A stretch of DNA of 64,000 nucleotides from Chloracidobacterium sp. GTDB taxonomy: Bacteria > Acidobacteriota > Blastocatellia > Pyrinomonadales > Pyrinomonadaceae. The translations under genes were made by a program, and so were the position numbers. The notes under the pieces are model-generated. The model searched no databases. It saw nothing but the letters and a program-made list of their open reading frames with translations, and was not told where the DNA came from. The stretch is from contig JADJWM010000003.1 in assembly GCA_016716365.1 (NCBI GenBank), positions 62,001 through 126,000 on the forward strand, given 5' to 3'. This document shows, piece after piece, positions 35,971-44,634 of this stretch (position 1 is its first letter; each line of letters starts with the position of its first letter).

Positions 35971-38247
35971 TCAGTGAAGCGAAAGGCCTTCCCGCGGCCC
36001 GACGCTCTCGCCATATTCGCCGCCCGTGTCTATCGCCTCCGCCGGCAGCCATTCAGTTCGTTTGTAAAGCTGCTCCTCGATCTCTTCGACACCCTTTGGC
36101 TTTGCAAGTAGATATCCCTGTCCGTAATCGCACCCTAGGTTCTGAAGTACGGCCAGTTGTGACGTGGTTTCGATCCCTTCGGCGATCACCCGCATTTTCA
36201 GGTTCTTGGCCAGCGAAATGATGGTCTGCAGGACCTCCGCATCCTCACCCTTTTCGCCAACGCGGTTCACGAATGATCGGTCGATCTTCAGCGTGTCAAA
36301 TGGCAGCCGGTGAAGGTGGCTGAGGCTCGAATATCCTGTACCGAAATCATCTATGCTTAGTTGGACTCCGATCTCCTTCAACCTTTTCAAGATCGCAATT
36401 GAATGCTCGGCATTTTCCATCGCGGTGCTTTCGGTGATCTCTAGCTTTAAGGTCTGCGGCGCGACCCCTGAATCGTTCAGGGCGCCGAGAACATCGTCTA
36501 TAAGAAAGTCCTTCGAGAGGTGCTTGCCGGAAATATTTACGCTGACGATCAGGCCCGAATATTCGGACCCGATCTTCTGCCACTCGGCAAGCTGCCGGCA
36601 GGTCTGATGCAGGATCCAAACTGTGATCGGAAGGATCAGACCGGAATCTTCGGCGATCGAGATAAACCGGTTTGGCGGAATGTTCCCGAGCGTCGAATGG
36701 TGCCAACGCAGCAGGGCCTCAAACCCGACCAGCCGGCCATCGGTGAGTGAAACGATGGGTTGATAATGCATCAGCAGCTCGCCGCGGTCTATCGCATGTC
36801 GAAGGTCGTTCTCCAGGTGGATCCGCTCGAGGAACTTCGACCGCATATCCTTTGTAAAGATCGCCGGCCCGTCGTCTTTTTCCTTGGCGAAATGCATCGC
36901 AATGTCGGCATCGCGAAGTATCTCTTCGGGAGTGTCGTATTCGGGATCGCACGATGCGATGCCGATATTCAGGCCGATCGTTATCGTGTGGCCGCCTAAA
37001 GAGAAGGGCTGCGTGAGACTTGCGTGGATCCGGCTCGCTACCTTGAAAGCCTTTTCGACCGTCTTCAGATCGCGAAGAATGATCGCAAATTCGTCTCCAC
37101 CGATCCGCGCGACAACATCGCCCGGATTGAGCATGCGGATGAAGCGCTTTGCGGCGATCACGAGGACCTTGTCTCCGATCGTATGGCCGAGTGAGTCGTT
37201 GATGTTCTTAAACCCACGAATATCGACGAACAAGACCTGAAACACGGTCGAAGGATCGGCCTTGTTCTCTGCGATCAGTGACCGGAGAACATCACCGAGT
37301 TTCTTCCGATTTGCGAGGCCCGTCAATGAATCGTGCAGGGCGGCGTGCTGCAGGTCCTGTTCGCTTTTTCGTAGCGCCGTATTGGCCTGCTCCGCTTTGT
37401 CCAGTGCGAGTCGGAGTTCGTCGGCGTGACGTTCGGCCTCGCGGCGCCGTTCGCGTTCAGTCTCGGCTTTGGCCCGTTCGGCATCCTCGACCTGGCCGAA
37501 CGCACGGTTGATGTCGGTGATCGACTGTCGGTAGTTGAGAAACGCGACCGCGATCGCAGTTAACGCGATCGCCGCCGTGACGAAATCGCCGTAGTTGATG
37601 ACCTTAAATACGATCCCGGCAAGGCCCGCGCCCACGATCTGGGTCATCGAGCTTGGGAAACAATCCTTCTTCCACGTCTGCCAGAAACTCTTCCCGTCGT
37701 CCAGCGAGCGGAAGACTGCGGCGAACAGCGACGAAATCAGGAACTGCGAAAAGGCGAGCGACCCAAGAAGGGTTATCAAGTGCTGGCTCTTGGAAATATG
37801 AAACGTTTCGCCGGCATAGCTCAGAAACAGCTGAAGGAAGAGGTATGTCGCCGCGGCGGTGATGACGTTGACCGCGACGTTCACCGGGATCATCAGCTTC
37901 TCGATCCTAAAACCCGAACTGCGAAGGTATATACAGCTTGCAAATGTCTCGAGCGCGGCCAGTATGATCGCTCCTTCCCCGCCATAGAGCAGAAATGTAA
38001 GGAAGATCAGCGCGTCGGAGAAACTTATAGCGAACTTTGAGCGGGGAAGTGTGAGGCTGAGCTTTGGCGAGACGAATGAACCGAATAGAAGAACAAGCAG
38101 GAACCCCAAGCCGAGGGTGCCTTCGGGAAGCCTGAAGATCGCGTAAATAAAGCACGTCGCCGCAATCGCAATGACCACCGCCTTCAAGACATTGGACATG
38201 CGTTCTCGCGTAGCCGAGCCCGATTCTGTAATCGCCTGTTCTGACAT
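35971..38247 (-). CDS. Membrane GGDEF-EAL cyclic-di-GMP protein
   Basis: A 758-residue protein with about eight hydrophobic segments (about residues 20-245, a MASE-type sensor of unknown class), a coiled coil (about 250-305), a GGDEF domain with intact RIGGDEFA (near 385), and an EAL domain with FEALLRW (near 512) and DDFGTGYSSL. Both catalytic signatures are intact, so diguanylate cyclase and phosphodiesterase activities are both possible. It controls c-di-GMP levels and hence biofilm or motility. It is divergent from the GIIIGS-repeat gene; the 423-nt region between them contains the sigma-54-type promoter. Confidence 0.93.
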   Translation of the reverse strand: MSEQAITESGSATRERMSNVLKAVVIAIAATCFIYAIFRLPEGTLGLGFLLVLLFGSFVSPKLSLTLPRSKFAISFSDALIFLTFLLYGGEGAIILAALETFASCIYLRSSGFRIEKLMIPVNVAVNVITAAATYLFLQLFLSYAGETFHISKSQHLITLLGSLAFSQFLISSLFAAVFRSLDDGKSFWQTWKKDCFPSSMTQIVGAGLAGIVFKVINYGDFVTAAIALTAIAVAFLNYRQSITDINRAFGQVEDAERAKAETERERRREAERHADELRLALDKAEQANTALRKSEQDLQHAALHDSLTGLANRKKLGDVLRSLIAENKADPSTVFQVLFVDIRGFKNINDSLGHTIGDKVLVIAAKRFIRMLNPGDVVARIGGDEFAIILRDLKTVEKAFKVASRIHASLTQPFSLGGHTITIGLNIGIASCDPEYDTPEEILRDADIAMHFAKEKDDGPAIFTKDMRSKFLERIHLENDLRHAIDRGELLMHYQPIVSLTDGRLVGFEALLRWHHSTLGNIPPNRFISIAEDSGLILPITVWILHQTCRQLAEWQKIGSEYSGLIVSVNISGKHLSKDFLIDDVLGALNDSGVAPQTLKLEITESTAMENAEHSIAILKRLKEIGVQLSIDDFGTGYSSLSHLHRLPFDTLKIDRSFVNRVGEKGEDAEVLQTIISLAKNLKMRVIAEGIETTSQLAVLQNLGCDYGQGYLLAKPKGVEEIEEQLYKRTEWLPAEAIDTGGEYGESVGPREGLSLH

Positions 38248-38377
38248 TTAGCGGATCGCTGAGGACACTCGGAGGGAGGTGACAGAGTCACACAACAGAG
38301 TTTAACACGTTTGATTCATCTTTTACCAGCAAAAAATGGGGCTTTTGGACGGGATCACCCAGGAGTTGGAGCTTAAA

Positions 38378-38424
38378 TTGGATACCTACTACACAACCCA
38401 ATAATGGATACTTTTTATCCAATT
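38378..38424 (+). promoter_or_regulatory. Palindromic repeats, possible activator-binding sites
   Basis: TTGGATAC occurs at 38378-38385 and TGGATAC again at 38405-38411; the second forms a hairpin-like palindrome TGGATA-CTTTT-TATCCA (38405-38421). The outer pair AATTGGATA/TATCCAATT is also inverted. They lie about 180-230 nt upstream of the sigma-54-type promoter, the usual distance for enhancer-binding protein sites. Assignment is inference. Confidence 0.4.
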
Positions 38425-38591
38425 GTATAAGCCCAAGTATTACAAAAGGTTACGGTAAGTGATCCGAAACCCTGATTACTAAATATACAAATCTTGCCGG
38501 GCAGGAACTTGGCGACTTTTTGCTTAAAACGAACCGTTAAAGTGTTCCGGAGCAACAGTTTAGCAAAAGGGGGCTAGCGATTGGAAAGTTG

Positions 38592-38606
38592 TGGCACGGC
38601 TTTTGA
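38592..38606 (+). promoter_or_regulatory. Putative sigma-54 (-24/-12) promoter
   Basis: TGGCACG-GCTT-TTGA matches the consensus TGGCACG-N4-TTGC except for the last base, with the invariant GG and the correct spacing. It lies 65 nt before the ATG of the GIIIGS-repeat gene. The 38248-38590 stretch upstream contains no gene. Confidence 0.7.
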
Positions 38607-38670
38607 AGTAGAGGAGTGCAGAACGAAAGCATCAGGCTTCGAAAAAACTTAAAAATTGAGGAGAAGAAAA

Positions 38671-38946
38671 ATGGGAATTCTAAAGAACATGGTCGCAACG
38701 GGAATGATGGTAGCAGTGCTTGGAGTCGGAACGTTCAGCCACGCCGGCATAATCATCGGAAGCAAGGCGGAGAACACGCGGAAGACCGGCAACAACCCGT
38801 GCTCGGTCAAGAACACCAAGGTTAACTCGGGTATCATCATCGGCAGCCTGCTAGGCATCATCATCGGAAGCAAGGCGGGCATAATCATCGGCAGTGCCAT
38901 CGACAACGGCGGCAACACGAACTGCGGGATCATCATCGGCAGCTAA
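38671..38946 (+). CDS. Secreted GIIIGS-repeat peptide of unknown function
   Basis: A 91-residue protein with a signal peptide (hydrophobic about residues 8-25; probable cleavage after FSHA). The mature part contains GIIIGS five times, the first directly after the cleavage site, two spaced by 2 residues (LL, KA) and the last ending the protein. Between them lie two cysteines and asparagine/glycine-rich linkers. GAGGAG lies 6 nt before the ATG at 38671. A sigma-54-type promoter precedes it and a strong terminator follows, so it forms its own transcription unit. The alternating hydrophobic repeats suggest a beta-rich or amyloid-like, or glycine-zipper-like surface peptide, but that is inference. 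I do not recognise the family. Confidence 0.85.
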   Translation: MGILKNMVATGMMVAVLGVGTFSHAGIIIGSKAENTRKTGNNPCSVKNTKVNSGIIIGSLLGIIIGSKAGIIIGSAIDNGGNTNCGIIIGS

Positions 38947-38991
38947 CACTTTCTAAAGATCATCTTGGGTGATGTCGTCCTTGGACTTTAT

Positions 38992-39022
38992 GCCCGCCGA
39001 GATATCGGCGGGCTTTTTTTTT
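38992..39022 (+). terminator. Strong rho-independent terminator
   Basis: Perfect 9-bp stem GCCCGCCGA / TCGGCGGGC with a GATA loop followed by nine T residues. It terminates the GIIIGS gene and overlaps the stop codon of the convergent cysteine desulfurase gene. Confidence 0.92.
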
Positions 39023-40229
39023 ATTTGGCGGCGGCGTTTCGCGGAGAAAGGCGGCGGAGATTCTCGACCGACGCCGGGAGAACTTCCAAGACTCGATCGA
39101 TCTCTTCTATTGTGTTCTGAGGGCCGAGGCTGAATCTGACAGCTCCCCGGGCAAACTCGTCGCCATGCCCGAGCGCCCTGATCACCGGCGACGGCTCCAA
39201 CGATCCGGAGGAGCATGCCGACCCGGTCGAAACAGCGATCCCTTGCATATCAAGGCTGATCAAAAGGGCCTCTCCCTCCACACCCTTGAACGAGATATTC
39301 GTGATATTGGGGAGCCTTGCTTCGCGCGACCCGTTGATCGACGATTCGGGGACCGCTTCGAGTACCCCGGCCTCAAGCCGATCCCGCAACTCGGCGACGC
39401 TGACGCTCCCGGTCTCAAGCCGACGTTCGGCGATCTCGCAGGCGGTGCCTAAAGCGGCGATCATCTGCACGGGTTCCGTTCCTCCGCGCAATCCGCGCTC
39501 CTGGCGTCCTCCGACATTTTGAGCTTCAAGCCGGACACCCCGTCGCACATAAAGGGCCCCGATCCCCTTTGGCGCATTGATCTTATGGCCCGACAACGAA
39601 AGCAGGTCGCAGCCGATCTCTTCGACATCGACCCGGATCTTGCCCACGGCTTGAACGGCATCCGTGTGAAACCAGATCTTTTGTCCTTCGTTTCGGAGGG
39701 TCCGGACAAGGCGTCCTACCTCCGCAACTGGCTGGATCGTTCCGATCTCGTTGTTTGCGGCCATAACCGAAACAAGCACCGTCTCTTCACGGATCGCAGC
39801 ACTAACATCGTTAACCCGAACGATCCCATCCTGATAAACCGGCAGATAGGTGACCGAACAGCCTTTTTTTTCTAATGCTTCGCACACGTTGGCGACGGCC
39901 GGGTGTTCGATCGCGGTCGTGATCACGTGGCAGCCGGTCAATCCATCACGGCCGTCCGCGGACGACGCCCGAGCGTTGATCAGTCCGCGAACGGCGAGAT
40001 TGTTAGACTCGGTCCCGCCGGAAGTGAAGACTATTTCGTTCGGCCGTGCGTTCAAGAGTGCGGCCACTTGATGGCGCGCACGGTCTACAGCCGCTTTTGC
40101 CTCCTGCCCATAGAAATGGATACTCGATGCATTGCCAAACTTGCCGGTCAGGAAAGGCATCATCGCTTCGACGACGGCCGGGTCGACCGGTGTCGTGGCT
40201 GAATTGTCGAGATAGATACGTTCAAGCAT
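39021..40229 (-). CDS. Cysteine desulfurase (NifS/IscS family)
   Basis: A 402-residue PLP enzyme that takes sulfur from cysteine for Fe-S clusters and thiolation. The PLP lysine is in LSGHKINAPKGIG (near residue 216) and the catalytic cysteine in STGSACSSGSLEPS (near 338), with the start YLDNSATTPVDPAVVEAM. The active-site loop is short and NifS/class I-like. No iscU, iscR or tRNA-thiolation gene is adjacent, so its sulfur acceptor is unknown. Since the window also holds a probable selenoprotein, supply of selenium is conceivable, but nothing in the sequence shows this. Confidence 0.94.
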   Translation of the reverse strand: MLERIYLDNSATTPVDPAVVEAMMPFLTGKFGNASSIHFYGQEAKAAVDRARHQVAALLNARPNEIVFTSGGTESNNLAVRGLINARASSADGRDGLTGCHVITTAIEHPAVANVCEALEKKGCSVTYLPVYQDGIVRVNDVSAAIREETVLVSVMAANNEIGTIQPVAEVGRLVRTLRNEGQKIWFHTDAVQAVGKIRVDVEEIGCDLLSLSGHKINAPKGIGALYVRRGVRLEAQNVGGRQERGLRGGTEPVQMIAALGTACEIAERRLETGSVSVAELRDRLEAGVLEAVPESSINGSREARLPNITNISFKGVEGEALLISLDMQGIAVSTGSACSSGSLEPSPVIRALGHGDEFARGAVRFSLGPQNTIEEIDRVLEVLPASVENLRRLSPRNAAAK

Positions 40230-40426
40230 GTCGGCAATAATGATTCTAGCTCACCCCTCGAAAAAATCCGATACGCTTTGCGACCGCAAGCATCTTAACC
40301 AATTGAACCCGCTCCGTACCGGAGTCCCGTTTTCAGCGTGACATTGGAAGTGCGGGGATCGCTAAAGCCTTGCCCGAGTGCCGAGCGGTAAGGTACTATT
40401 TTCAATTGGTTATAAAGGCGACTTAA

Positions 40427-41587
40427 ATGGATTTTGCTACAAAAGAGATATTCAAACGCTACGCCAGCATAGTGATCGGCCGGCCGATCTCGCCGGTGTT
40501 TCTTAACATCCTGGTCACAAGTGTTTGCGACATGCGGTGCACTCACTGTTTCTTCACTGAAGAACTCGACGACCGCCCGCGGAAGAAGCTTCAAATGAAG
40601 GCCAACGAGATCGAGCGGATCTCTGAAACGCTCGGCGGCAATCTCGGTGTGCTCGTGCTGGCCGGCGGCGAACCGTTCACGCGGAAGGACCTTCCGCAGA
40701 TCGTGCGCTCGTTTTACGAGAACAACAAGCTCGACTCGGTTTACCTGATGTCGAATGGGCAGATCCACCAAAGGATCTTCCCAGATGTGACGCAGATCCT
40801 TGATGAATGCCCGAACCTGAACGTGACGGTTGCGCTCGGGATCGACGGAGTGAAGGAAGCTCACGAGAAGATCCGCCGGAAAGAGGGAAGTTGGGACAAG
40901 GCGATCCACACGGCACGCACGCTTCAGCAAATGAAGGCAGAGCAGTACCCTCAGCTCGACATCCAGACCTGCACATGCGTGATGCATTCGAACGAGGACA
41001 CGATCTTCGATTGGTACGACTTCCTGAAATACGACCTGAAGCCGGACAAGGTGAATATCAACTACATCCGGCCTCCATCGGCTGACCCGAAAGAGCTTGA
41101 ATTCGACCATCGTCGCTACGCACAGCTTTCGGAAATGATCCTGGAGGACACCCGGACGGCCGCGATCAAGAATGTTTACGGCGGAAAGTCGGGTTACTTC
41201 AAGGCGGCGGTCGATATCTATATGCACGGCCTGATCGCGAAAACAAAGGAAGAAAACAAGGCACAGTTAAAGTGTTACGCGGGAAGCGCCGGTGCGGTGA
41301 TCTACGACAACGGTGTACTTTCATCGTGTGAGAATAAGGCTGATGTGCTAAATCTTCGCGATTACGAATGGAACTTCCAGTCCGCGTGGAACACCGACCT
41401 GATGAAGGCCCGCCGGAAGGAAGCCGGGGACGGCTGCTTCTGTACGCACGAGTCGAATTGTTATTATCCGTCGCTTCCGTTCAACCCAAGCCACCTCGTC
41501 AAGATCAAGCGGCTTGAGAGCCAGATGAAAAAGGCGGCGAAGGGTTCCGGTTTCGCCGCGGCGAAAGAGATCGCCCTAAAGGCTTAA
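40427..41587 (+). CDS. Radical SAM protein with C-terminal cysteine cluster
   Basis: A 386-residue radical SAM enzyme. The [4Fe-4S]/SAM motif CDMRCTHC is at about residues 34-41 and LAGGEPFTR (the GGE motif) follows near residue 78. The C-terminal part has further cysteines (LKCYAGSAGAVIYDNGVLSSC, CFCTHESNC) in a SPASM-like arrangement that may hold an auxiliary cluster. The reaction is unknown. It lies 20 nt before a lipid glycosyltransferase gene on the same strand and probably shares an operon with it, suggesting lipid or envelope modification. An ATG start with GAC-rich leader; no clear Shine-Dalgarno. Confidence 0.88.
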   Translation: MDFATKEIFKRYASIVIGRPISPVFLNILVTSVCDMRCTHCFFTEELDDRPRKKLQMKANEIERISETLGGNLGVLVLAGGEPFTRKDLPQIVRSFYENNKLDSVYLMSNGQIHQRIFPDVTQILDECPNLNVTVALGIDGVKEAHEKIRRKEGSWDKAIHTARTLQQMKAEQYPQLDIQTCTCVMHSNEDTIFDWYDFLKYDLKPDKVNINYIRPPSADPKELEFDHRRYAQLSEMILEDTRTAAIKNVYGGKSGYFKAAVDIYMHGLIAKTKEENKAQLKCYAGSAGAVIYDNGVLSSCENKADVLNLRDYEWNFQSAWNTDLMKARRKEAGDGCFCTHESNCYYPSLPFNPSHLVKIKRLESQMKKAAKGSGFAAAKEIALKA

Positions 41588-41607
41588 GAAAGCATTTCGA
41601 ACGCCTC

Positions 41608-42807
41608 ATGCAGCCTGCTACGCCTAAGATCCTCATAATCTCGTCGGACACCGGCGGCGGGCACCGTTCTGCGGCTCAGTCGCTCGCCGACGGCCTTGAG
41701 AAGTTCTGGCATGGGGATTCGTCTGCGGTGCGCATTATCCGGGCGGTCGAAGAATCACATCACATTACCGAACGGATGGTGGCTGGTTATAACTGGCTTC
41801 TCCGTCATCGACAGCATTGGATGAAGTACCTCTACTGGGCGGTGAATAAGTTCCGCCCGGAGACCCGCGAATTTTTCCACAAACGCTGTATCGGTTTTGT
41901 CCGGAGCAACTTCGACAAATGGTGCCCTCACGTGGTGGTCAGCGTCCATCCGCTTACCCAGCATATTTTCGCCCGCGTCCTGCGCGAACTGAACCTCACG
42001 GGTCAGATCCCGCTGGTCACGCTGGTTACCGATCCGTGTTACGGGTTCTGGCGCGCGTGGGCGTGCGATGATGTTTCGCTTTACCTTGTGGCCAATGAGG
42101 ATGCCAGGCAGCAATTGATCGATTACGGTGTCGGCCCGGAAAAGATCAAGATCTCCGGCCTTCCTCTCCACCCCAAATTCAAAGAACCGGATGAATCGGA
42201 TGCACAGCGGGCCCGCGAGGCGTTTGGTTTGGACCCGAACAAGTTCACGGTCTTCGTGAACGCGGGCTGGGCCGGCGGGGGCAATATCCCGAAGATCTTC
42301 AAGGAACTCGTGAACGGCGAACTTGATGTGCAGGCAATCTTTCTCGCTGGTAAGAACGAAGAACTCCGCCGCGAAGCCGAGGAGGTCGCGAAAACGGCAA
42401 AGTTCCCGGCAAAGGTGATCGGCTATTCGGATGAGATCGAAAAGCTGATGCATTCGGCAAACGTGATGATCTCGAAGCTCGGCGGATTGACAACCTTCGA
42501 GGCGCTTGCCTGCCGTGTTCCGATCATAATGGACGCGACCACACCGCCGATGCCCCAGGAAGCCGGTACGGTCTCGCTGCTAAAACGACGTGGTGCGGGC
42601 ATCCTCCTCGACCGCACGCACGACATTGTGCCGACCGTGCGGTCCTTGCTCGGCGATTCGAACCGTTACCTTGAGTTGAAGGCCGCTACTGCCGGCTTTG
42701 CAATGCCGGGCTCGCGGGACATGATCGTTCGCGAGATCGCTGCACTGTTGCCGGCCGCCGCCGCCGGTATAGAACCCGCCGCCGACATCCGTCCTGCCGC
42801 CGCCTAG
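41608..42807 (+). CDS. MGDG synthase/UgtP-type diacylglycerol glycosyltransferase
   Basis: A 399-residue GT28-like protein. The N-terminal ILIISSDTGGGHRSAAQSLADGL and VVVSVHPLTQH match the MGDG-synthase N-terminal domain, and the C-terminal sugar-nucleotide site includes MISKLGGLTTFEALACRVP and PQEAGT. Such enzymes transfer galactose or glucose from UDP-sugars to diacylglycerol to make glycolipids at the membrane. It follows the radical SAM gene by 20 nt. The alanine-rich tail (AAAAGIEPAADIRPAAA) is probably disordered. The precise sugar cannot be told. Confidence 0.9.
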   Translation: MQPATPKILIISSDTGGGHRSAAQSLADGLEKFWHGDSSAVRIIRAVEESHHITERMVAGYNWLLRHRQHWMKYLYWAVNKFRPETREFFHKRCIGFVRSNFDKWCPHVVVSVHPLTQHIFARVLRELNLTGQIPLVTLVTDPCYGFWRAWACDDVSLYLVANEDARQQLIDYGVGPEKIKISGLPLHPKFKEPDESDAQRAREAFGLDPNKFTVFVNAGWAGGGNIPKIFKELVNGELDVQAIFLAGKNEELRREAEEVAKTAKFPAKVIGYSDEIEKLMHSANVMISKLGGLTTFEALACRVPIIMDATTPPMPQEAGTVSLLKRRGAGILLDRTHDIVPTVRSLLGDSNRYLELKAATAGFAMPGSRDMIVREIAALLPAAAAGIEPAADIRPAAA

Positions 42808-42895
42808 TTTTTCTTTCCCCGACTTGTCACTTTTTCCCTATTTCATTAACCTTTTGTTTTGCTCGCAGAATCCTTTCTCACGATGGAGATAAAGT

Positions 42896-43645
42896 TTGGG
42901 TCTTTTGCTTGAAGGAAAACGCGCCTTCGTTTCGGGCGGAACACGCGGGATAGGGGCCGCGATCTGCGAGGTATTCGCCCGCGAAGGTGCCGACGTCGCA
43001 TTCAATTTTCACTCGCGGCCTGACCTGGCCGACGAAGTTAGGGGCCGGATCGAGGCCCACGGCCGAAAAGCTCTGTCGTTTCAGACTTCGGTCACCGACC
43101 GGTACGGGATGAAGCATATTGCCCGCGAGATCCTCGACGCCTGGGGCCCCATCAACATCCTGGTAAATAATGCGGCCGTTAACAAGGCCGATAATTTCGC
43201 GACGACGACCGATCGTTCCTGGGACTGGGTCGTTGAAACCAACGTGGGCAGCCTTTTCGCGGTCACGAAGCCTTTTTATAAGCAGATGATCCGGCAGAAG
43301 GAGGGCCACATCCTCAATATTACCTCGGTCGGCGCAATACGGAGCCTCCCGACATCGGTCCATTACGCTACCTCGAAGGCCGCGATGATCGGCTTTACGA
43401 AATGCCTCTCCCGCGAGGCCGCGAACTTCGGCATCTCCGTAAACGCTATCGCTGCGGGCATATTCGATACCGATCTGGGCAATACGCTCCCCGGCCGACT
43501 CCTCCAGATGCACGAGTTTTGGGTCTCTAAAGGCCGGTTAGGCAAGCCGAGCGAACTTGCTGAGACGGCGGCCTTTATGTGCTCAGACCGCAATAGTTTT
43601 ATGAACGGCGAGATCGTGATCGTCGACGGCGGCGCGGTCACCTGA
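42896..43645 (+). CDS. Short-chain dehydrogenase/reductase (FabG-like)
   Basis: A 249-residue classical SDR. The cofactor motif is SGGTRGIG (residues 14-21), NNAAVN follows, and the catalytic triad is S (NITSVGAI), Y and K (HYATSKAA). The C terminus MNGEIVIVDGGAV is typical of 3-oxoacyl-ACP reductase-like enzymes. The reaction is probably an NADPH-dependent ketone reduction; the true substrate is unknown as no other fatty-acid genes are near. The start is a TTG preceded by GGAGAT. A 163-nt region with iron-box and promoter motifs follows. Confidence 0.9.
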   Translation: MGLLLEGKRAFVSGGTRGIGAAICEVFAREGADVAFNFHSRPDLADEVRGRIEAHGRKALSFQTSVTDRYGMKHIAREILDAWGPINILVNNAAVNKADNFATTTDRSWDWVVETNVGSLFAVTKPFYKQMIRQKEGHILNITSVGAIRSLPTSVHYATSKAAMIGFTKCLSREAANFGISVNAIAAGIFDTDLGNTLPGRLLQMHEFWVSKGRLGKPSELAETAAFMCSDRNSFMNGEIVIVDGGAVT

Positions 43646-43690
43646 CCGCCCGTCGCGAGTTCCAACCTGACGGCGTCTACTGACAGTAAC

Positions 43691-43705
43691 TGAAAATGAA
43701 TTTCA
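43691..43705 (+). promoter_or_regulatory. Fur-like box upstream of the ferritin gene
   Basis: TGAAAATGAATTTCA resembles the 7-1-7 Fur operator (TGATAATnATTATCA), with most positions matching. It lies about 30 nt upstream of the -35 of the ferritin promoter. The same 15-mer with a changed centre (TGAAAATCAATTTCA) occurs at 44635-44649. Confidence 0.5.
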
Positions 43706-43736
43706 ATTCTAAGATGTTGATTATAAAGCATTTAGA

Positions 43737-43770
43737 TTGACACCCTGTCCTGTTTTAGATAAGGTTATCT
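43737..43770 (+). promoter_or_regulatory. Sigma-70 promoter and operator-like palindrome of the ferritin gene
   Basis: TTGACA at 43737-43742 and TAAGGT at 43760-43765 are separated by 17 nt. The -10 is covered by a palindrome AGATAA-GG-TTATCT (43757-43770), a possible repressor site. Confidence 0.6.
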
Positions 43771-43808
43771 GAGGTTGGGGCGACAGCGTCCCGTCGCAGG
43801 TGAGAATT

Positions 43809-44270
43809 ATGGGACGAGCAGAATTGGTTGAAAACCTTAACAAGGCCCTCAGTTTGGAGCTGGCCGCGGTGATCCAGTATTCACAGCACAGCTATCTTGT
43901 GACCGGGCACGAACGCGAGATCTTCAAGGACTGGTTTCGCGATCAGGCTGAAGAGGCGCAGGATCATGCCGAATCTTTGGGCGACAAGATCGTCGCTCTC
44001 GGCGGCGTGCCGACGGTCGAACCGGCTATGATCCGCCAATCGGTCGACGTCTCGGAGATGCTGAAGCAGGACCTTGAACTTGAAAGGGAAGCTCTTGCAG
44101 TTTACATGGCGGCTTGGGCATCTTGTGATGACGATGACTTGCCGCAGAAATTCTGGCTTGAGGACAGGGTTTCCGATGAACAGATGCACGTGGAGGAGTT
44201 AGAAAAACTGACATCCGAAAGGACCGCAAGGGTCAGCTCAGAAAAGATCGTGCTTCGCGAAGTGAGCTGA
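43809..44270 (+). CDS. Ferritin-like (bacterioferritin-type) protein
   Basis: A 153-residue four-helix protein of the ferritin-like superfamily. Helix 1 contains LELAAVIQYSQHSYL, then DQAEEAQDHAESLGDKI (Glu and His metal ligands in DHAE), LELEREALAVYM in helix 3 and DEQMHVEEL in helix 4, giving the ExxH-type di-iron ligands. It probably oxidises or stores iron. The start at ATG 43809 is preferred (AGGTGA 6 nt upstream); the GTG at 43800 is an alternative. The Fur-like box and strong promoter upstream fit iron control. It ends with a clear terminator. Confidence 0.88.
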   Translation: MGRAELVENLNKALSLELAAVIQYSQHSYLVTGHEREIFKDWFRDQAEEAQDHAESLGDKIVALGGVPTVEPAMIRQSVDVSEMLKQDLELEREALAVYMAAWASCDDDDLPQKFWLEDRVSDEQMHVEELEKLTSERTARVSSEKIVLREVS

Positions 44271-44291
44271 GCGAGGCCCAACTTAAACGTC

Positions 44292-44320
44292 AAACGCCCG
44301 GTCAACTGCCGGGCGTTTTG
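44292..44320 (+). terminator. Rho-independent terminator of the ferritin gene
   Basis: Perfect 10-bp stem AAACGCCCGG / CCGGGCGTTT with a 7-nt loop and a T-run; on the minus strand it could also stop the convergent 44341 gene. Confidence 0.88.
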
Positions 44321-44340
44321 CGTTTAGGGGTGAGCAATTT

Positions 44341-44622
44341 TCAGCGGATCGAAGCGGGGAAGCTGATGACCTCGCCCGACGCTTCGGCGTCGTCTGCCGA
44401 CTCAGCCCGCCGCAGAGCAAGCCTTACCCGTGCTGCCCCGAGAAGCCTGTGCATGTCATCGATCATTTCTGCATCAAGCGACATCGTCTTCTGCCCGCAC
44501 CACCCGAGGCCCTCGGTCCAGGTCGAAAGCGACAAGACCACCTGATCCTCATGAATGGCCAACTCGACCTTTTTATCGGTGCCTTCGATCGGGAGGAAAT
44601 TTTGTGCCTGAGCTCTCTTCAC
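44341..44622 (-). CDS. Unknown small protein, probably iron-regulated
   Basis: A 93-residue soluble protein starting at GTG (MKRAQAQNFLPIE). It is predicted beta-rich in the first half (VELAIHEDQVVLSLSTW) and helical in the second (DAEMIDDMHRLLGAARVRLALRR). One cysteine and three tryptophan/cysteine positions (WTEGLGWCGQK) cluster in the middle. It is not recognised. Its promoter has perfect TTGACA and TATAAT boxes (16-nt spacer), and a Fur-like box lies between the -10 and the start, as for a Fur-repressed gene. It is convergent with the ferritin gene, which carries the same box. The ribosome-binding site is weak. Confidence 0.65.
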   Translation of the reverse strand: MKRAQAQNFLPIEGTDKKVELAIHEDQVVLSLSTWTEGLGWCGQKTMSLDAEMIDDMHRLLGAARVRLALRRAESADDAEASGEVISFPASIR

Positions 44623-44634
44623 GTAAATAGGAAA

